A stretch of DNA of 64,000 nt from Pseudanabaena galeata CCNP1313 (GCF_029910235.1 NZ_CP112874.1:4640501-4704500), one strand, 5' to 3'; positions 53,331-62,365 are shown, counted from the first letter of the stretch. Program-made: numbers and translations. The notes: generated by a model from the sequence alone, not told the origin.

Positions 53331-53393
53331 GCGATGCGATGGCATAATAGGCTTAAGCGACCCAAGGATTTATCAGTGAAGAATTAAAGATAT

Positions 53394-54002
53394 ATGTCTA
53401 AAATACCGATCCTCCAAGCTGATCAATCATATACTTTTCGCTCCTACTTCGAGATGTCCTACGGTGCGGACGAAATTCTGGCTGAATTTGGATATACATT
53501 TGCTAGCGATCGCATTCCATTACCGAAAACAAAAGAAACCCTAAACTGGGTTCCCGAATTACGCGATCGTATCGAATCCTTCTTACCCCATATCCGACTT
53601 ACCAGCGAAACTGCTCGGCGTGAAACGCTCGTTGCTCCTTTATTACTTGCGGTTACAGTCCATTGCAATTGTCAATTAAGAATTGAATATCCATTAAACG
53701 TAAATAATTGGCTAAAAGGTTATCTGGATTATCTTGTACGTTCTACTCATAATTTATTGGTTGTAGAGGCGAAGAATGATGACCTTACCAAAGGATTTAC
53801 CCAACTAGCAGTAGAATTAATTGCTTTCGCTGAAGCTGAGGGGCAGAACGAACTTTATGGAGCCGTGACGATTGGGAATGTTTGGCAGTTTGGATACTTA
53901 GATGTGCAATCAAAAAAGATAATACAGATTGCTTCGCTGTATCGAATTCCTGAAGATATTGAAGAATTAGCTCAAATTTTGGTTGGTATTATAAATCAAT
54001 AG
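53394..54002 (+). CDS. PD-(D/E)XK-like protein of unknown function
   Basis: A 202-residue protein. The centre, WLKGYLDYLVRSTHNLLVVEAKNDDLTKGFTQLAVELIAFAEAEG, has D and E-A-K positions of a PD-(D/E)XK nuclease core, and WQFGYLDVQSKKI follows. Cyanobacteria carry many such small proteins of unknown role. ATG at 53394, plus strand, opposite to its RM and TA neighbours. It is bracketed by DUF29-like fragments on both sides. Nuclease activity is inferred. Confidence 0.6.
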   Translation: MSKIPILQADQSYTFRSYFEMSYGADEILAEFGYTFASDRIPLPKTKETLNWVPELRDRIESFLPHIRLTSETARRETLVAPLLLAVTVHCNCQLRIEYPLNVNNWLKGYLDYLVRSTHNLLVVEAKNDDLTKGFTQLAVELIAFAEAEGQNELYGAVTIGNVWQFGYLDVQSKKIIQIASLYRIPEDIEELAQILVGIINQ

Positions 54003-54058
54003 ATGCGATCGCTATTCGGCATTTGTTGGATTGCTTCTAAAATTTGAGTTTTAATCAT
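53996..54058 (-). other. Recurring short ORF, copy 2 (20 codons)
   Basis: MIKTQILEAIQQMPNSDRIY on the minus strand, its stop overlapping the convergent 53394-54002 gene. No downstream partner remains. Confidence 0.5.
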
Positions 54059-54069
54059 AGTTTTTTGAA

Positions 54070-54153
54070 TTATCTAGGGTGAAAAATCGCCTCTTCTAAC
54101 CACAAATTAAGATCGCGATCGCACAGCGTTGTTTTTTGCTTAGTCTGAGTCAT
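54070..54153 (-). pseudogene. DUF29-like N-terminal fragment, copy 3
   Basis: MTQTKQKTTLCDRDLNLWLE plus EAIFHPR, then TAA. Best-preserved of the four fragments; full DUF29 proteins are about 140 residues. Confidence 0.55.
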
Positions 54154-54198
54154 GCGTTTAGGAGATTCGATAGAGAATTTACAAAATTTATTTATGAT

Positions 54199-54708
54199 TT
54201 ACTGGAATATCGCGATCGCATCTTTAATTCTAATCATGAGAGTCATCTCATCGATAGGCGAAGCCGTAAACCCACATTTCTCGTAAAAAACCTTCGCATT
54301 CTCAGAAATAGCATGGACAAGGATAGCTCGTATTCCCGCAATTTCAGAGGCTTGTAGAGTTCTTAAAATCGCGTCCCTTAGTAAGGCACGTCCTAGCCCT
54401 TTTCCCTGCCAACTGCGATCAATAGCTAACCTTCCGAGCACCATTACAGGAATCGGATCGGGCATATTCCGCCGCACCTTACCCGTAGCGACAGATTGAA
54501 CCACTGAGCCATTAGCAAGGCAGTAGAAACCAATCACAACATTATCAGCACAAAGAACATAGGTGCGCGAAGCACCCTCCATTTCATTTTTAATTGCTCT
54601 GTTCTTTAACCAGTCATCTAGTTGACTATTGCCAGAGTCAAACCCCTTGATCTGGTGAGATGAATTAAGCTTTTCAGGCGATCGCAAATTATCTAAACTT
54701 ATTCCCAC
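54199..54708 (-). CDS. TacT-type GNAT acetyltransferase toxin
   Basis: A 169-residue GNAT protein: the acetyl-CoA loop RLAIDRSWQGKGLGRALL, FDSGNSQLDDWLKNRA near the start, and the C-terminal NAKVFYEKCGF. TacT-like toxins acetylate aminoacyl-tRNA to stop translation. GTG start at 54708, 10 bp inside the antitoxin gene. A decayed copy is at 49968-50251. Confidence 0.93.
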   Translation of the reverse strand: MGISLDNLRSPEKLNSSHQIKGFDSGNSQLDDWLKNRAIKNEMEGASRTYVLCADNVVIGFYCLANGSVVQSVATGKVRRNMPDPIPVMVLGRLAIDRSWQGKGLGRALLRDAILRTLQASEIAGIRAILVHAISENAKVFYEKCGFTASPIDEMTLMIRIKDAIAIFQ

Positions 54709-54995
54709 GGAGATTTAGTTGTTAGTAACTTCTGTAGCTTTTGATTTGGTTGAGGAACTCCATCCAATAATGCTGTAAATTCCTGATACTTCGATGAGTC
54801 TAAATCAAAGAAAGCCCAATCTAAAAGAACATCTTGCGCCTTCTGATATGCTGACTCAAGCATAAACTCAGAGCGTGTTTTACCCTGTACTTCGGCAGCA
54901 CGATCAATGATATTCCGTTTCTCTTGCTTGACACGGATGTTAATCGTTACATCGCGATTTTGGCTAGAAGTGGTGTTATCTATCAAGGTAGACAT
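54699..54995 (-). CDS. TacA-type DUF1778 antitoxin
   Basis: A 98-residue ribbon-helix-helix antitoxin: DVTINIRVKQEKRNIIDRAAEVQGKTRSEFMLESA, then a C-terminal toxin-binding tail ending LTTKSPWE. Overlaps the toxin gene. Expected to repress its own promoter with the toxin. Confidence 0.93.
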   Translation of the reverse strand: MSTLIDNTTSSQNRDVTINIRVKQEKRNIIDRAAEVQGKTRSEFMLESAYQKAQDVLLDWAFFDLDSSKYQEFTALLDGVPQPNQKLQKLLTTKSPWE

Positions 54996-55069
54996 AGGAA
55001 TTTACCTAAAATATGAATTTCTTTATCCTAAGATTTTGTATACACAATGTCAACACATCATCGAATTTC

Positions 55070-55150
55070 ATGAAAAGCGATCGCCTCTTCTAAACACAAA
55101 TTAAGACCGCGATCGCACAGAGTTGTTTTTTGAGCAATAGTCTGGGGTAT
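55070..55150 (-). repeat. DUF29-like fragment, copy 4
   Basis: Minus strand: IAQKTTLCDRGLNLCLEEAI and a short tail. No ATG left. Lies between the TacA promoter and the HepT gene end. Confidence 0.5.
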
Positions 55151-55160
55151 AGGTTTAGCA

Positions 55161-55501
55161 TCATGAATTCTCTATGAGCTTTTCCAGTTTTGGCAAAATT
55201 GGCGATAAATTTCTGTGAATTGTTTGCCAAACAATAGAAAGATTTACTTGAAATATTCATGTGCCATTACGTTTCGCATATCACTCATTTTGCGCCAAGG
55301 AATTGTGGGATCGGGTGATTGGATTTCATCAGGTATGTTTGCGGATGCTTCACCAATAATCACGAAGTTGTAAAGCACAGATTGGACAACCATCTTGTTC
55401 TTGCTAAATTCTTCAAAGGTCATCTCCTGTGTGAATTGCTCGATATCTTGGACGGCTTGCAAAATATCTGTGATTCTTGATTTCCAATCTCTAGAGGGCA
55501 T
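55161..55501 (-). pseudogene. HepT-type HEPN toxin (DUF86), frameshifted near the C-terminus
   Basis: The frame from 55501 encodes 85 residues ending at the HEPN motif R76-NVMA-H81-E-Y83, then F-K-stop (55244). One base off, the next frame continues VNLSIVWQTIHRNLSPILPK LEKLIENS to a stop at 55161, the normal HepT tail. So one base is lost just after the catalytic motif. HepT is an RNase kept inactive by MntA, which AMPylates the Tyr of R-x4-H-x-Y. The last helix is lost, so the toxin is probably impaired. Confidence 0.88.
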
Positions 55502-55814
55502 GGATCACATCCTTGAGTACTGGTTCTCTTAAATGTTCTTTTAATGATTCTTCCATTCCTAAATCAATTTTACAATGAAATACATTTTCAAGAAAATACT
55601 GTACTTCAAATAGTTCAAAGAATGAGGGATCGCTAACAAATTCAACCAGAAAATCAATATCACTATCGGGTCTTGCCTCGTCTCTTGCGACAGAGCCAAA
55701 TAGTCGCAAAGATTTTACGCCGAGTCTTTTTAGTTCATGGCGATGCATGGAGAGCGTTTTCATAACGTCTGCACGAGCGAGTGATTTAATTTTTTGTTCA
55801 ATAGGTTGAGTCAT
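55491..55814 (-). CDS. mntA: MntA-type nucleotidyltransferase antitoxin
   Basis: A 107-residue minimal nucleotidyltransferase with FGSVARDEARPDSDIDFLVEF (GSx10DxD; catalytic D52, D54). MntA AMPylates HepT and so blocks it. Overlaps the toxin by 11 bp and the short ORF in front by 4 bp (ATGA). It appears intact even though its toxin is damaged. Confidence 0.92.
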   Translation of the reverse strand: MTQPIEQKIKSLARADVMKTLSMHRHELKRLGVKSLRLFGSVARDEARPDSDIDFLVEFVSDPSFFELFEVQYFLENVFHCKIDLGMEESLKEHLREPVLKDVIHAL

Positions 55815-55876
55815 AGGTTTAGAGGATCGCTATTTGGCATTTGTTTGATTGCTTCTAAAATTTGATTTTTAATCAT
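55811..55876 (-). other. Recurring short ORF, copy 3 (21 codons)
   Basis: MIKNQILEAIKQMPNSDPLNL, ending ATGA where the MntA start begins. Same ORF as at 50689 and 53996. Confidence 0.55.
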
Positions 55877-55926
55877 TGTTTTATACCTGATTATCTACTG
55901 TGTAAAATTGGTGCGACCATTAGGAT

Positions 55927-57123
55927 TTACTCTATTGGAAAGCTAGGAATGATGCGATCAATTTCTTGCATTATTTCCATTGTTTCTTTAAGGGCAACGA
56001 CAACTTTTTGATAATGGAGAATATCATCAAAGGATAAACTGCGCTTAGCTTTTTTGCGATCCTTTAGCCATTTATCAAGAACTTGATAACCACCAATTTT
56101 AAATTCCCATACTTCTTGTTCAATTCTTTCAAAATATTGCTCTTTGTTGATATAAACCCTCTTTTCTATAGCTTTATAGGTCACTTCGGTGACGGCGTTA
56201 TCACCTTTGCCACCCATTTTTGTGATTAATTTATTCAATTTTTTGGATTTCATCAGGTGCAAATCAACTAACGCTTGACCTTGTTCGCTAAGGTTTTGAA
56301 ATAGTTGTTTGTTGCTAGTAATGGGTACACGGGGAAAGTCAATTTTTAGGAATTCGGCATAGCGCGATCGATAGGTTGGGCTATGAAAAATTGCGTAAAT
56401 ATAGTAAAAAATTTCTTCAGGTCTAGGGATATAACCAAGTTTAGACTCGAGTAAAGCCAGAAAATCTAGTGATAAATTAGTGGGTGGCTCCTCTAATAAA
56501 CTGCCTTGTTGACGGTCTAAATCTGGATGAAGATAAAGAGGGAATATGTTGGCATTATCGGCAGAAGAAACAATACTTTTATCAGCTATTAAATCGGTTA
56601 CAAAAAATTGACTATTAATATTTTCTCTAGTCCGTCTAATTGTAATTAATCCAAGATTAGGCAACTGAAATTGTTGATTAAGATTAGTTCTTGCTCTTTC
56701 CAATATGTGAGAACAGTATAAAATCGCTCGCCGATCAAATGGTCGATATTGCGCCATTTTCCAATCTTTATCGACAATTTTGCCAACCCATCGTTTCATC
56801 TTCAATAAAGATTTATCGGTATTGATTAGTTTACTATTTTCAAGCTCAGTATTAATTTTCTGTTTTAAGTCACTAACTGAAAAGTCATACAAAAACTCAT
56901 CATCACCGCTAGTAATTCCCATTGACTGAAAACCAAAAATGTTTGTAAGTTGCCATCCTTTCTCATATTCTTCTCGAAATTTTTCGCTTTGAGGAATAAA
57001 AAGATAAAATGGTGAATTGGGGAAAATCTCTTCCCATTCAACTGTATTTACATCATTCTTTAAAAGATACCCATACTTACTTTCCCGTGAGCCCCATAGA
57101 TGCGCGTGATAAATTTTAGCCAT
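55927..57123 (-). CDS. Type IIG (Eco57I-like) restriction-modification enzyme, C-terminal half
   Basis: A 398-residue protein: KIYHAHLWGSRESKYGYLLKNDV, PNSPFYLFIPQS, WKMAQYRPFDRR, LIADKSIVSSADNANIFPLYLH and the alpha-helical target recognition part (EEIFYYIYAIFHSPTYRSRYAEFLKIDFPR). In most relatives this continues the methyltransferase polypeptide; here it starts with its own ATG (AGGAA nine to thirteen bases upstream). It probably supplies sequence recognition to the protein at 57376-59232. Together 1016 residues, the usual size of the one-chain enzymes. Confidence 0.85.
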   Translation of the reverse strand: MAKIYHAHLWGSRESKYGYLLKNDVNTVEWEEIFPNSPFYLFIPQSEKFREEYEKGWQLTNIFGFQSMGITSGDDEFLYDFSVSDLKQKINTELENSKLINTDKSLLKMKRWVGKIVDKDWKMAQYRPFDRRAILYCSHILERARTNLNQQFQLPNLGLITIRRTRENINSQFFVTDLIADKSIVSSADNANIFPLYLHPDLDRQQGSLLEEPPTNLSLDFLALLESKLGYIPRPEEIFYYIYAIFHSPTYRSRYAEFLKIDFPRVPITSNKQLFQNLSEQGQALVDLHLMKSKKLNKLITKMGGKGDNAVTEVTYKAIEKRVYINKEQYFERIEQEVWEFKIGGYQVLDKWLKDRKKAKRSLSFDDILHYQKVVVALKETMEIMQEIDRIIPSFPIE

Positions 57124-57157
57124 TTTAAATATTCCTAAATTACTACTACATCACCTT

Positions 57158-57361
57158 TTACAAATGTTGCCATGCTTCATCCTCTTCTGGCGTTAACCAA
57201 TCTTCTGCTAAAGCTGACTCACTCAACAAACTAATTTCCAACTCCTCTGTTTGAATTCTTTTTGATTCAATAAACATCAAAAAATCTAAAACCTCTTGAA
57301 GTGTAATCTCAGAAGCTTTTTCAATCCTTTCTAATAATCTCTCTTTAATATGTATAGCCAT
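57158..57361 (-). CDS. DUF2281-like small antitoxin-type protein inside split RM gene
   Basis: A 67-residue protein: KERLLERIEKASEITLQEVLDFLMFIESKR, then LLSESALAEDWLTPEEDEAWQHL. This is the usual build of cyanobacterial DUF2281/VapB-like antitoxins with the W-x-x-P-E-E-D-E-A-W tail. No toxin lies beside it. It starts 14 bases after the end of the methyltransferase part and ends 34 bases before the C-terminal part, on the same strand, so the three are one operon. Confidence 0.75.
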   Translation of the reverse strand: MAIHIKERLLERIEKASEITLQEVLDFLMFIESKRIQTEELEISLLSESALAEDWLTPEEDEAWQHL

Positions 57362-57375
57362 AATTACTCACTTGT

Positions 57376-59232
57376 TTATTTCTCCTTGGGATATTTAACC
57401 ATAATAGCAACAGCCACACCTTGCTGAATATCAAACACATTTTTATCTGGCGAACCATCGGGCGCGACTTCCTTTTTCTTACTATTACCATGCAAATCCA
57501 TGATGTAAATCTCATCAAATGTCTGATCTAAACTTTGGCGCATTCCCCGAAATGTGGGATTATCCAAATAGCCATGATTGGTAATAAAAGCTAAAATTCC
57601 TGAACCAGTGCGATCGATTCGCCATTGCCCAAACCTGATGAATTTCACATAGTCATCCTGTAAACCTTTAGGATTTCGCTCATCCAATGGCAACCCATCA
57701 ACCTGATAATAGTCGCGTATCAATCCACTAATCCAATCTCCCGTATTTGTTGATTGATAGGAATAGGGAGGATTACCCACAATCACCATCACAGGCGTAT
57801 CTCGCTTAATGACTGAAGCCTCATTTGCTTCCTGTGCGACAAATTGACCAAAGAGAATTTCTGACTTCTTCAAAGCCTCGTCCAAAGTATTTGTGAGATA
57901 AATTCCCAAACGCTGCTTCCCTTTAAACTTATAGCCAAGTTCTTGAAGTTGCAAACCAAGTTTTAAATGGGCGATCGCATAGGGAGCCATCAATAATTCA
58001 AAGCCAAACAAGCGATCCAACAAATTTTCACTGACATAGCTATCCCACTGATTCCCCATCCCCATCTCTTCTAGATTGCGATAAATCTGCTTTACCACCT
58101 CATACAAAAAAGTCCCCGTCCCCGTTGCAGGATCGAGAATCTGTACTCTCGGCTTATTTGTCACAGGATCTCGCGTATTATCCGCCAGCCCCAAAGGTAA
58201 ATCAAACTTCTCCTTGAGAATGGCATCAAGCGATCGCACTATAAACGAAACTACTGGCTCAGGCGTGTAATAAACACCACGACTCTTTCGTAAGGCGGCA
58301 TTAAAAGCAGCTAGAAACGTCTCATAGAAATGGACAACGGGATCTTCCTGACGAGTGCGCCGCCCAAAATCCTCAAGAATGCTACCCATATCTACTTGAG
58401 AAAGCAGCAGCACTAGATCATCGATCGCCCAATCAATTTTACTAACCGCATCCGTCTCCACAATCGTATTAAACAACCGCTTCAGAAATGGATTAGTCGC
58501 AGGAATATAAGTCCCAGCCGTGCGTCTTGTAAACGTCTCGCCACCTGAATTTTGAGCATGACCGACTCGTGCCGCAAATAGTCCATAGGATATAGTCTGA
58601 GCATACATATCTGCAAAATCAGGATCGCTCAAATCAGGAAGCAACACCTCACTAAAGCCCTGTTTCAGTTGATGTAACTCACCCTTATTATCTTCTCCAT
58701 CAAGAGCCGTTGTTGTCGCTAATCTGATCGCTTTAGTCAATCGTGCCATCTGTCGGGCTAAATCTTCGGGCTTACTGATTATCTCGCCCGAATAGTTGAG
58801 AAATTGATCGAGTAAAGCTGCAATTTTGTCAGCATTCTTAATTTGAAGTTTGCCATCCCCAGAATTTGTTGAAAGATCTGCAAGAACCTCAGTTTGTCTA
58901 CATTTCCCCTCGACATACCAGCGAAATTCTAAATAATTGGTTAGTACCAAGTTGGGAAAAGCTTCTAAGTAGCGTTGCAACTGTTCAGTTTTCTCAATCT
59001 GCTTTAAATCGATTCCAACATCTTTTGCTTCAATATAGCCAACCAACAACTCCCGCCGCTTTACCGTAAAATCAGGAATCCCTGCTTTATTCCCTTTTTC
59101 TTCAATTACTGCATCAATTCCATGCAAAGGATCGTCAATCAAATTCTTTAAAGCAGGATAATGACTGCGTTCACTGCCCTTTTGCAGATTTTTCTGAATC
59201 GATTTGAGATAAGTATCAAAAGGCAATGACAT
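57376..59232 (-). CDS. Type IIG (Eco57I-like) restriction-modification enzyme, nuclease and methyltransferase half
   Basis: A 618-residue protein. N-terminal nuclease-like core GIPDFTVKRRELLVGYIEAKD (D...E-A-K, about residues 50-75). Adenine-methyltransferase part: GVYYTPEPVVSFIVRSLDAIL, SAM motif LDPATGTGTFLYEVV, catalytic VGNPPYSYQ, and LAFITNHGYLDNPTFRGMR. It ends AVAIMVKYPKEK-stop, just where relatives pass into the recognition half, which here is a separate ORF at 55927-57123. ATG at 59232. Motifs intact. Confidence 0.88.
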   Translation of the reverse strand: MSLPFDTYLKSIQKNLQKGSERSHYPALKNLIDDPLHGIDAVIEEKGNKAGIPDFTVKRRELLVGYIEAKDVGIDLKQIEKTEQLQRYLEAFPNLVLTNYLEFRWYVEGKCRQTEVLADLSTNSGDGKLQIKNADKIAALLDQFLNYSGEIISKPEDLARQMARLTKAIRLATTTALDGEDNKGELHQLKQGFSEVLLPDLSDPDFADMYAQTISYGLFAARVGHAQNSGGETFTRRTAGTYIPATNPFLKRLFNTIVETDAVSKIDWAIDDLVLLLSQVDMGSILEDFGRRTRQEDPVVHFYETFLAAFNAALRKSRGVYYTPEPVVSFIVRSLDAILKEKFDLPLGLADNTRDPVTNKPRVQILDPATGTGTFLYEVVKQIYRNLEEMGMGNQWDSYVSENLLDRLFGFELLMAPYAIAHLKLGLQLQELGYKFKGKQRLGIYLTNTLDEALKKSEILFGQFVAQEANEASVIKRDTPVMVIVGNPPYSYQSTNTGDWISGLIRDYYQVDGLPLDERNPKGLQDDYVKFIRFGQWRIDRTGSGILAFITNHGYLDNPTFRGMRQSLDQTFDEIYIMDLHGNSKKKEVAPDGSPDKNVFDIQQGVAVAIMVKYPKEK

Positions 59233-59293
59233 TATTTTTTATTGTCTGAGTCATAGGTTTAGGCGATGCGATACAGCACTTATAAAGTATATC

Positions 59294-59323
59294 CCAAAAA
59301 GCAAGGGGCTTCAGCCCCTTGCC
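59294..59323 (-). terminator. Intrinsic terminator for putA
   Basis: On the minus strand, GCAAGGGGCTGAAGCCCCTTGC followed by TTTTT, about 10 bp after the putA stop. Confidence 0.85.
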
Positions 59324-59332
59324 TAACTTTAA

Positions 59333-62300
59333 TTACTCGATACCATCAAGCGGCGCAAAGCCTTGACGTTGAGTATTTTCGGTGATTGACCTTGGCTCTA
59401 GGAACTGCAATAGATAATCGCGTCCGCCAGCTTTGGAACCGATACCGCTTAGCTTGAAACCGCCGAAGGGATGGCGATCTACCAAAGCGCCTGTGATGCC
59501 GCGATTGATGTAGAGATTGCCCACTTCAAACTCGCGATAGGCGCGTTCGATATGGGAAGGTGTGCGCGAATATAAGCCGCCAGTAAGAGCGAAGTCAGTA
59601 CCATTAGCGATCGCTAATGCCTCATCAAAACTATTCGCCTTGATTACTGCCAATACGGGACCAAAAATCTCCTCTTGAGCGATCGCACTTTCAGAATCGA
59701 CATCGCCAAAAATAGTCGGACTGACATAGAAGCCATGATTGGGAACTTCGCCTTCATAGGCTAATTTCGCGGTTTCCTTACCTTTAGCGATGTAGTTCTG
59801 GATATTGCGTTGAGCAGCAGCATCAATCACAGCGCTTAGTTTAGTGTCTGGAAGGTGAGCTTCACCGACAATTAGGGAACGGGTGGCTTCTACTAATCTC
59901 TCCATGAAGTTGTCGTAGACAGGAGCCAACACGATCGCTCTGGAACAAGCGGAACATTTCTGACCTGCGAAACCGAAGGCGGAATTCATTACGCCGACTA
60001 CGGCTTGATCGAGGTCGGCGCTTTCATCGATGATGATGCCATTTTTGCCACCCATTTCCGCGATCACGCGCTTCATGTGCTTCTGCTTAGGGCGCAAAAT
60101 GGAGGCTTCAGTGACGATTTGACAGCCGACTTGTTGGGAGCCTGTGAAGGCGATCAGATGCACATCGGGATGTTTGACTAAATGGGAACCAACGGTGGAA
60201 CCTTTGGCAGGAAGATAGGTAAATACGCCTGTGGGTAATCCTGCGGCTTTGAGAACTTCAGCAATTTTTGCGCCAATTACAGAGGATTGTTCGGCAGGTT
60301 TAAGGATCACGGTATTACCTGCGGCGATCGCAGCCACACTCATACCCAAGGCGATCGCAAAGGGAAAGTTCCAAGGCGAAATCACGACTACCACGCCGCG
60401 AGGTTGATAGATGTAAGTATTGTCTTCCCCAGGGAGATTGCGCTGTACGCCCGATTCAAGGCGTTCCATTTCTTTGGCATAGTAGCGACAGAAATCGATC
60501 GCTTCGGAAACTTCGCCATCACCTTCGCGGATCGGTTTAGCAACTTCATAACAAATCCACGCGATTAGTTCTTCGCGCTTCTCTTCCATGATGTCGGCAG
60601 CTTTACGGAGAATGTCACCCCGTTCTTTAGCGCTGAGTTTCTTCCATGAGGTAAAGGCGGATTTTGCAGATTTAACTGCTGCTTCGGCTTGGTCGATGCT
60701 GGCTAGACCGATTTTGCCGACTACTTGCGATGAGTTAGCAGGATTGACGGATTCGACATAGGTTTCTGTTTCTACAGCTTGACCGTTAATAATTGGTAAA
60801 TAGGTTTTGCCAAGTTGATTGCGAACTTTTTCTAAGGCAGTTTGGGCTGCTTCCCGTTCTTGATCAATCGCATAGTCGCGATCGCTAGAATTTACGAAAC
60901 CGTCAAAAATATTCAGAGCAGGAGCGCCATTATAATTTTGATCTCGTTCTGTCTTCACGGGCGCGGCAATCAATTTGCTGACATCAACACCTTCACCACT
61001 AATTCTTAAAAAGGAACTATTGGCAGTATTTTCCAGCAAGCGGCGAATCAAGTAAGACATTCCAGGAATCAAATCACCGAAGGGGCAATACACGCGCACT
61101 CGATAACCCATATCCGCGATCGCCTTAGCAAATTTGTCACCCATGCCATAGAGACATTGGGCTTCAAAGGCACGACTAGGGATATTTAAGGTTTGGACAA
61201 TAGCGATCGCCTTGGCTAAAGATCTGGCATTATGGCTACCGATCGCCGCATAGAGATATTGATGATTTTCTAAGAGAATCTGAATCAAGCGCTCGTAATT
61301 GGCATCAGTGGAAACTTTATCGGAGAATACAGGAATAGCCCAGCCCTGTTGATAGGAACGAATAGTCTCCCGATCCCAGTAGGCTCCTTTGACTAGGCGC
61401 ACAGTCACAGGCTTACCGCGTTGCTTAGCCCATTCGACTAGTTCTAATAAATCCTGTTCACTATCGCGCAAATAGCCTTGCAGCGTAATTCCCACATCCG
61501 TGCGATCGCAGAATTCTGGCTCCATTAAGACTTGTTTGAGAATTTGCAATGTGAGAGATTTGAATTCATACTGCTCCATATCAAAATGGATACCACAGCC
61601 TAAAGTTTGCGCTTTACGCAATAAAATTCTCGCTGGTTCGCTGACTTTCTCTGTGGTTTTGACAGGATCGAGGGGATCGAATTGGGAATAGAATGCACTC
61701 AATTTTACGGAAACCTGAACCCGTTTTAATTGCTCACTGTCAGCTTTATCAATCTGATCAATCAAGCCCCAATTCTTTGCTTTATTAGACAAATCCTCCA
61801 TCATCGCAATGTAGCGATTGAGATATTCACCTGCTTCTAGTTCGCTAATCACTGCCTCACCGAGCAAATCCATCGTAAAAGCAAAGCGATCGCGCCTTAG
61901 TTTCTCAATTGATTTTGTGGCTTCATTCAAATTTTCACCGCAAATATAGCGCTTAGCCAGAGTCCCCACGGCTGTCGATAGGGTTGTTGCGGCAGCCGTA
62001 GCTGTAATCGAATTAGGATTGTCGGTACTGAAATTCAACAAGGCACGCAGCGCAGGAACTTCTACGGCATCACTGGCGAGATATTCCTGCATATGTCGCG
62101 CAATCTCGGCTTTGCTCTGCAATGCTGGCAAGCAGTCGATCAATCGGAATAACTGCACTCGTAAGCCTTCATTTTCCATCGTCCAAGCCATGAGCTTGTC
62201 ATCAAGGCGCAATTCATCCTTAATCTGCGATAATTTTGACCAAAAGGAACCTTTTTCATTGCCACTTAAAATCTTCTTGGCGATTTCCTGTGTCTTCGCT

Positions 62301-62365
62301 TCATACTTAGAGATATCTAGAGAAGTATCAAAACTTCTACCTACTTGCTTCGTTTGGCTAGCCAC
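59333..62365 (-). CDS. putA: Bifunctional proline dehydrogenase / glutamate semialdehyde dehydrogenase
   Basis: A 1010-residue enzyme that oxidises proline to glutamate. N-terminal FAD-binding PRODH barrel (about 80-480): VSVKLSAFYSQFDP, GIHFDMEQYEFKSLTLQ, VRLVKGAYWDRE, FEAQCLYGMGD, YCPFGDLIPGMSYLIRRLLEN. C-terminal aldehyde dehydrogenase (about 520-1000): SPWNFPFAIALGMSVAAIAAGN, FTGSQQVG, catalytic Glu in AEMGGKNG and Cys in GQKCSACSR. There is no N-terminal DNA-binding domain, so it is enzymatic only, not a repressor as in E. coli. ATG at 62365. Confidence 0.95.
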   Translation of the reverse strand: MASQTKQVGRSFDTSLDISKYEAKTQEIAKKILSGNEKGSFWSKLSQIKDELRLDDKLMAWTMENEGLRVQLFRLIDCLPALQSKAEIARHMQEYLASDAVEVPALRALLNFSTDNPNSITATAAATTLSTAVGTLAKRYICGENLNEATKSIEKLRRDRFAFTMDLLGEAVISELEAGEYLNRYIAMMEDLSNKAKNWGLIDQIDKADSEQLKRVQVSVKLSAFYSQFDPLDPVKTTEKVSEPARILLRKAQTLGCGIHFDMEQYEFKSLTLQILKQVLMEPEFCDRTDVGITLQGYLRDSEQDLLELVEWAKQRGKPVTVRLVKGAYWDRETIRSYQQGWAIPVFSDKVSTDANYERLIQILLENHQYLYAAIGSHNARSLAKAIAIVQTLNIPSRAFEAQCLYGMGDKFAKAIADMGYRVRVYCPFGDLIPGMSYLIRRLLENTANSSFLRISGEGVDVSKLIAAPVKTERDQNYNGAPALNIFDGFVNSSDRDYAIDQEREAAQTALEKVRNQLGKTYLPIINGQAVETETYVESVNPANSSQVVGKIGLASIDQAEAAVKSAKSAFTSWKKLSAKERGDILRKAADIMEEKREELIAWICYEVAKPIREGDGEVSEAIDFCRYYAKEMERLESGVQRNLPGEDNTYIYQPRGVVVVISPWNFPFAIALGMSVAAIAAGNTVILKPAEQSSVIGAKIAEVLKAAGLPTGVFTYLPAKGSTVGSHLVKHPDVHLIAFTGSQQVGCQIVTEASILRPKQKHMKRVIAEMGGKNGIIIDESADLDQAVVGVMNSAFGFAGQKCSACSRAIVLAPVYDNFMERLVEATRSLIVGEAHLPDTKLSAVIDAAAQRNIQNYIAKGKETAKLAYEGEVPNHGFYVSPTIFGDVDSESAIAQEEIFGPVLAVIKANSFDEALAIANGTDFALTGGLYSRTPSHIERAYREFEVGNLYINRGITGALVDRHPFGGFKLSGIGSKAGGRDYLLQFLEPRSITENTQRQGFAPLDGIE

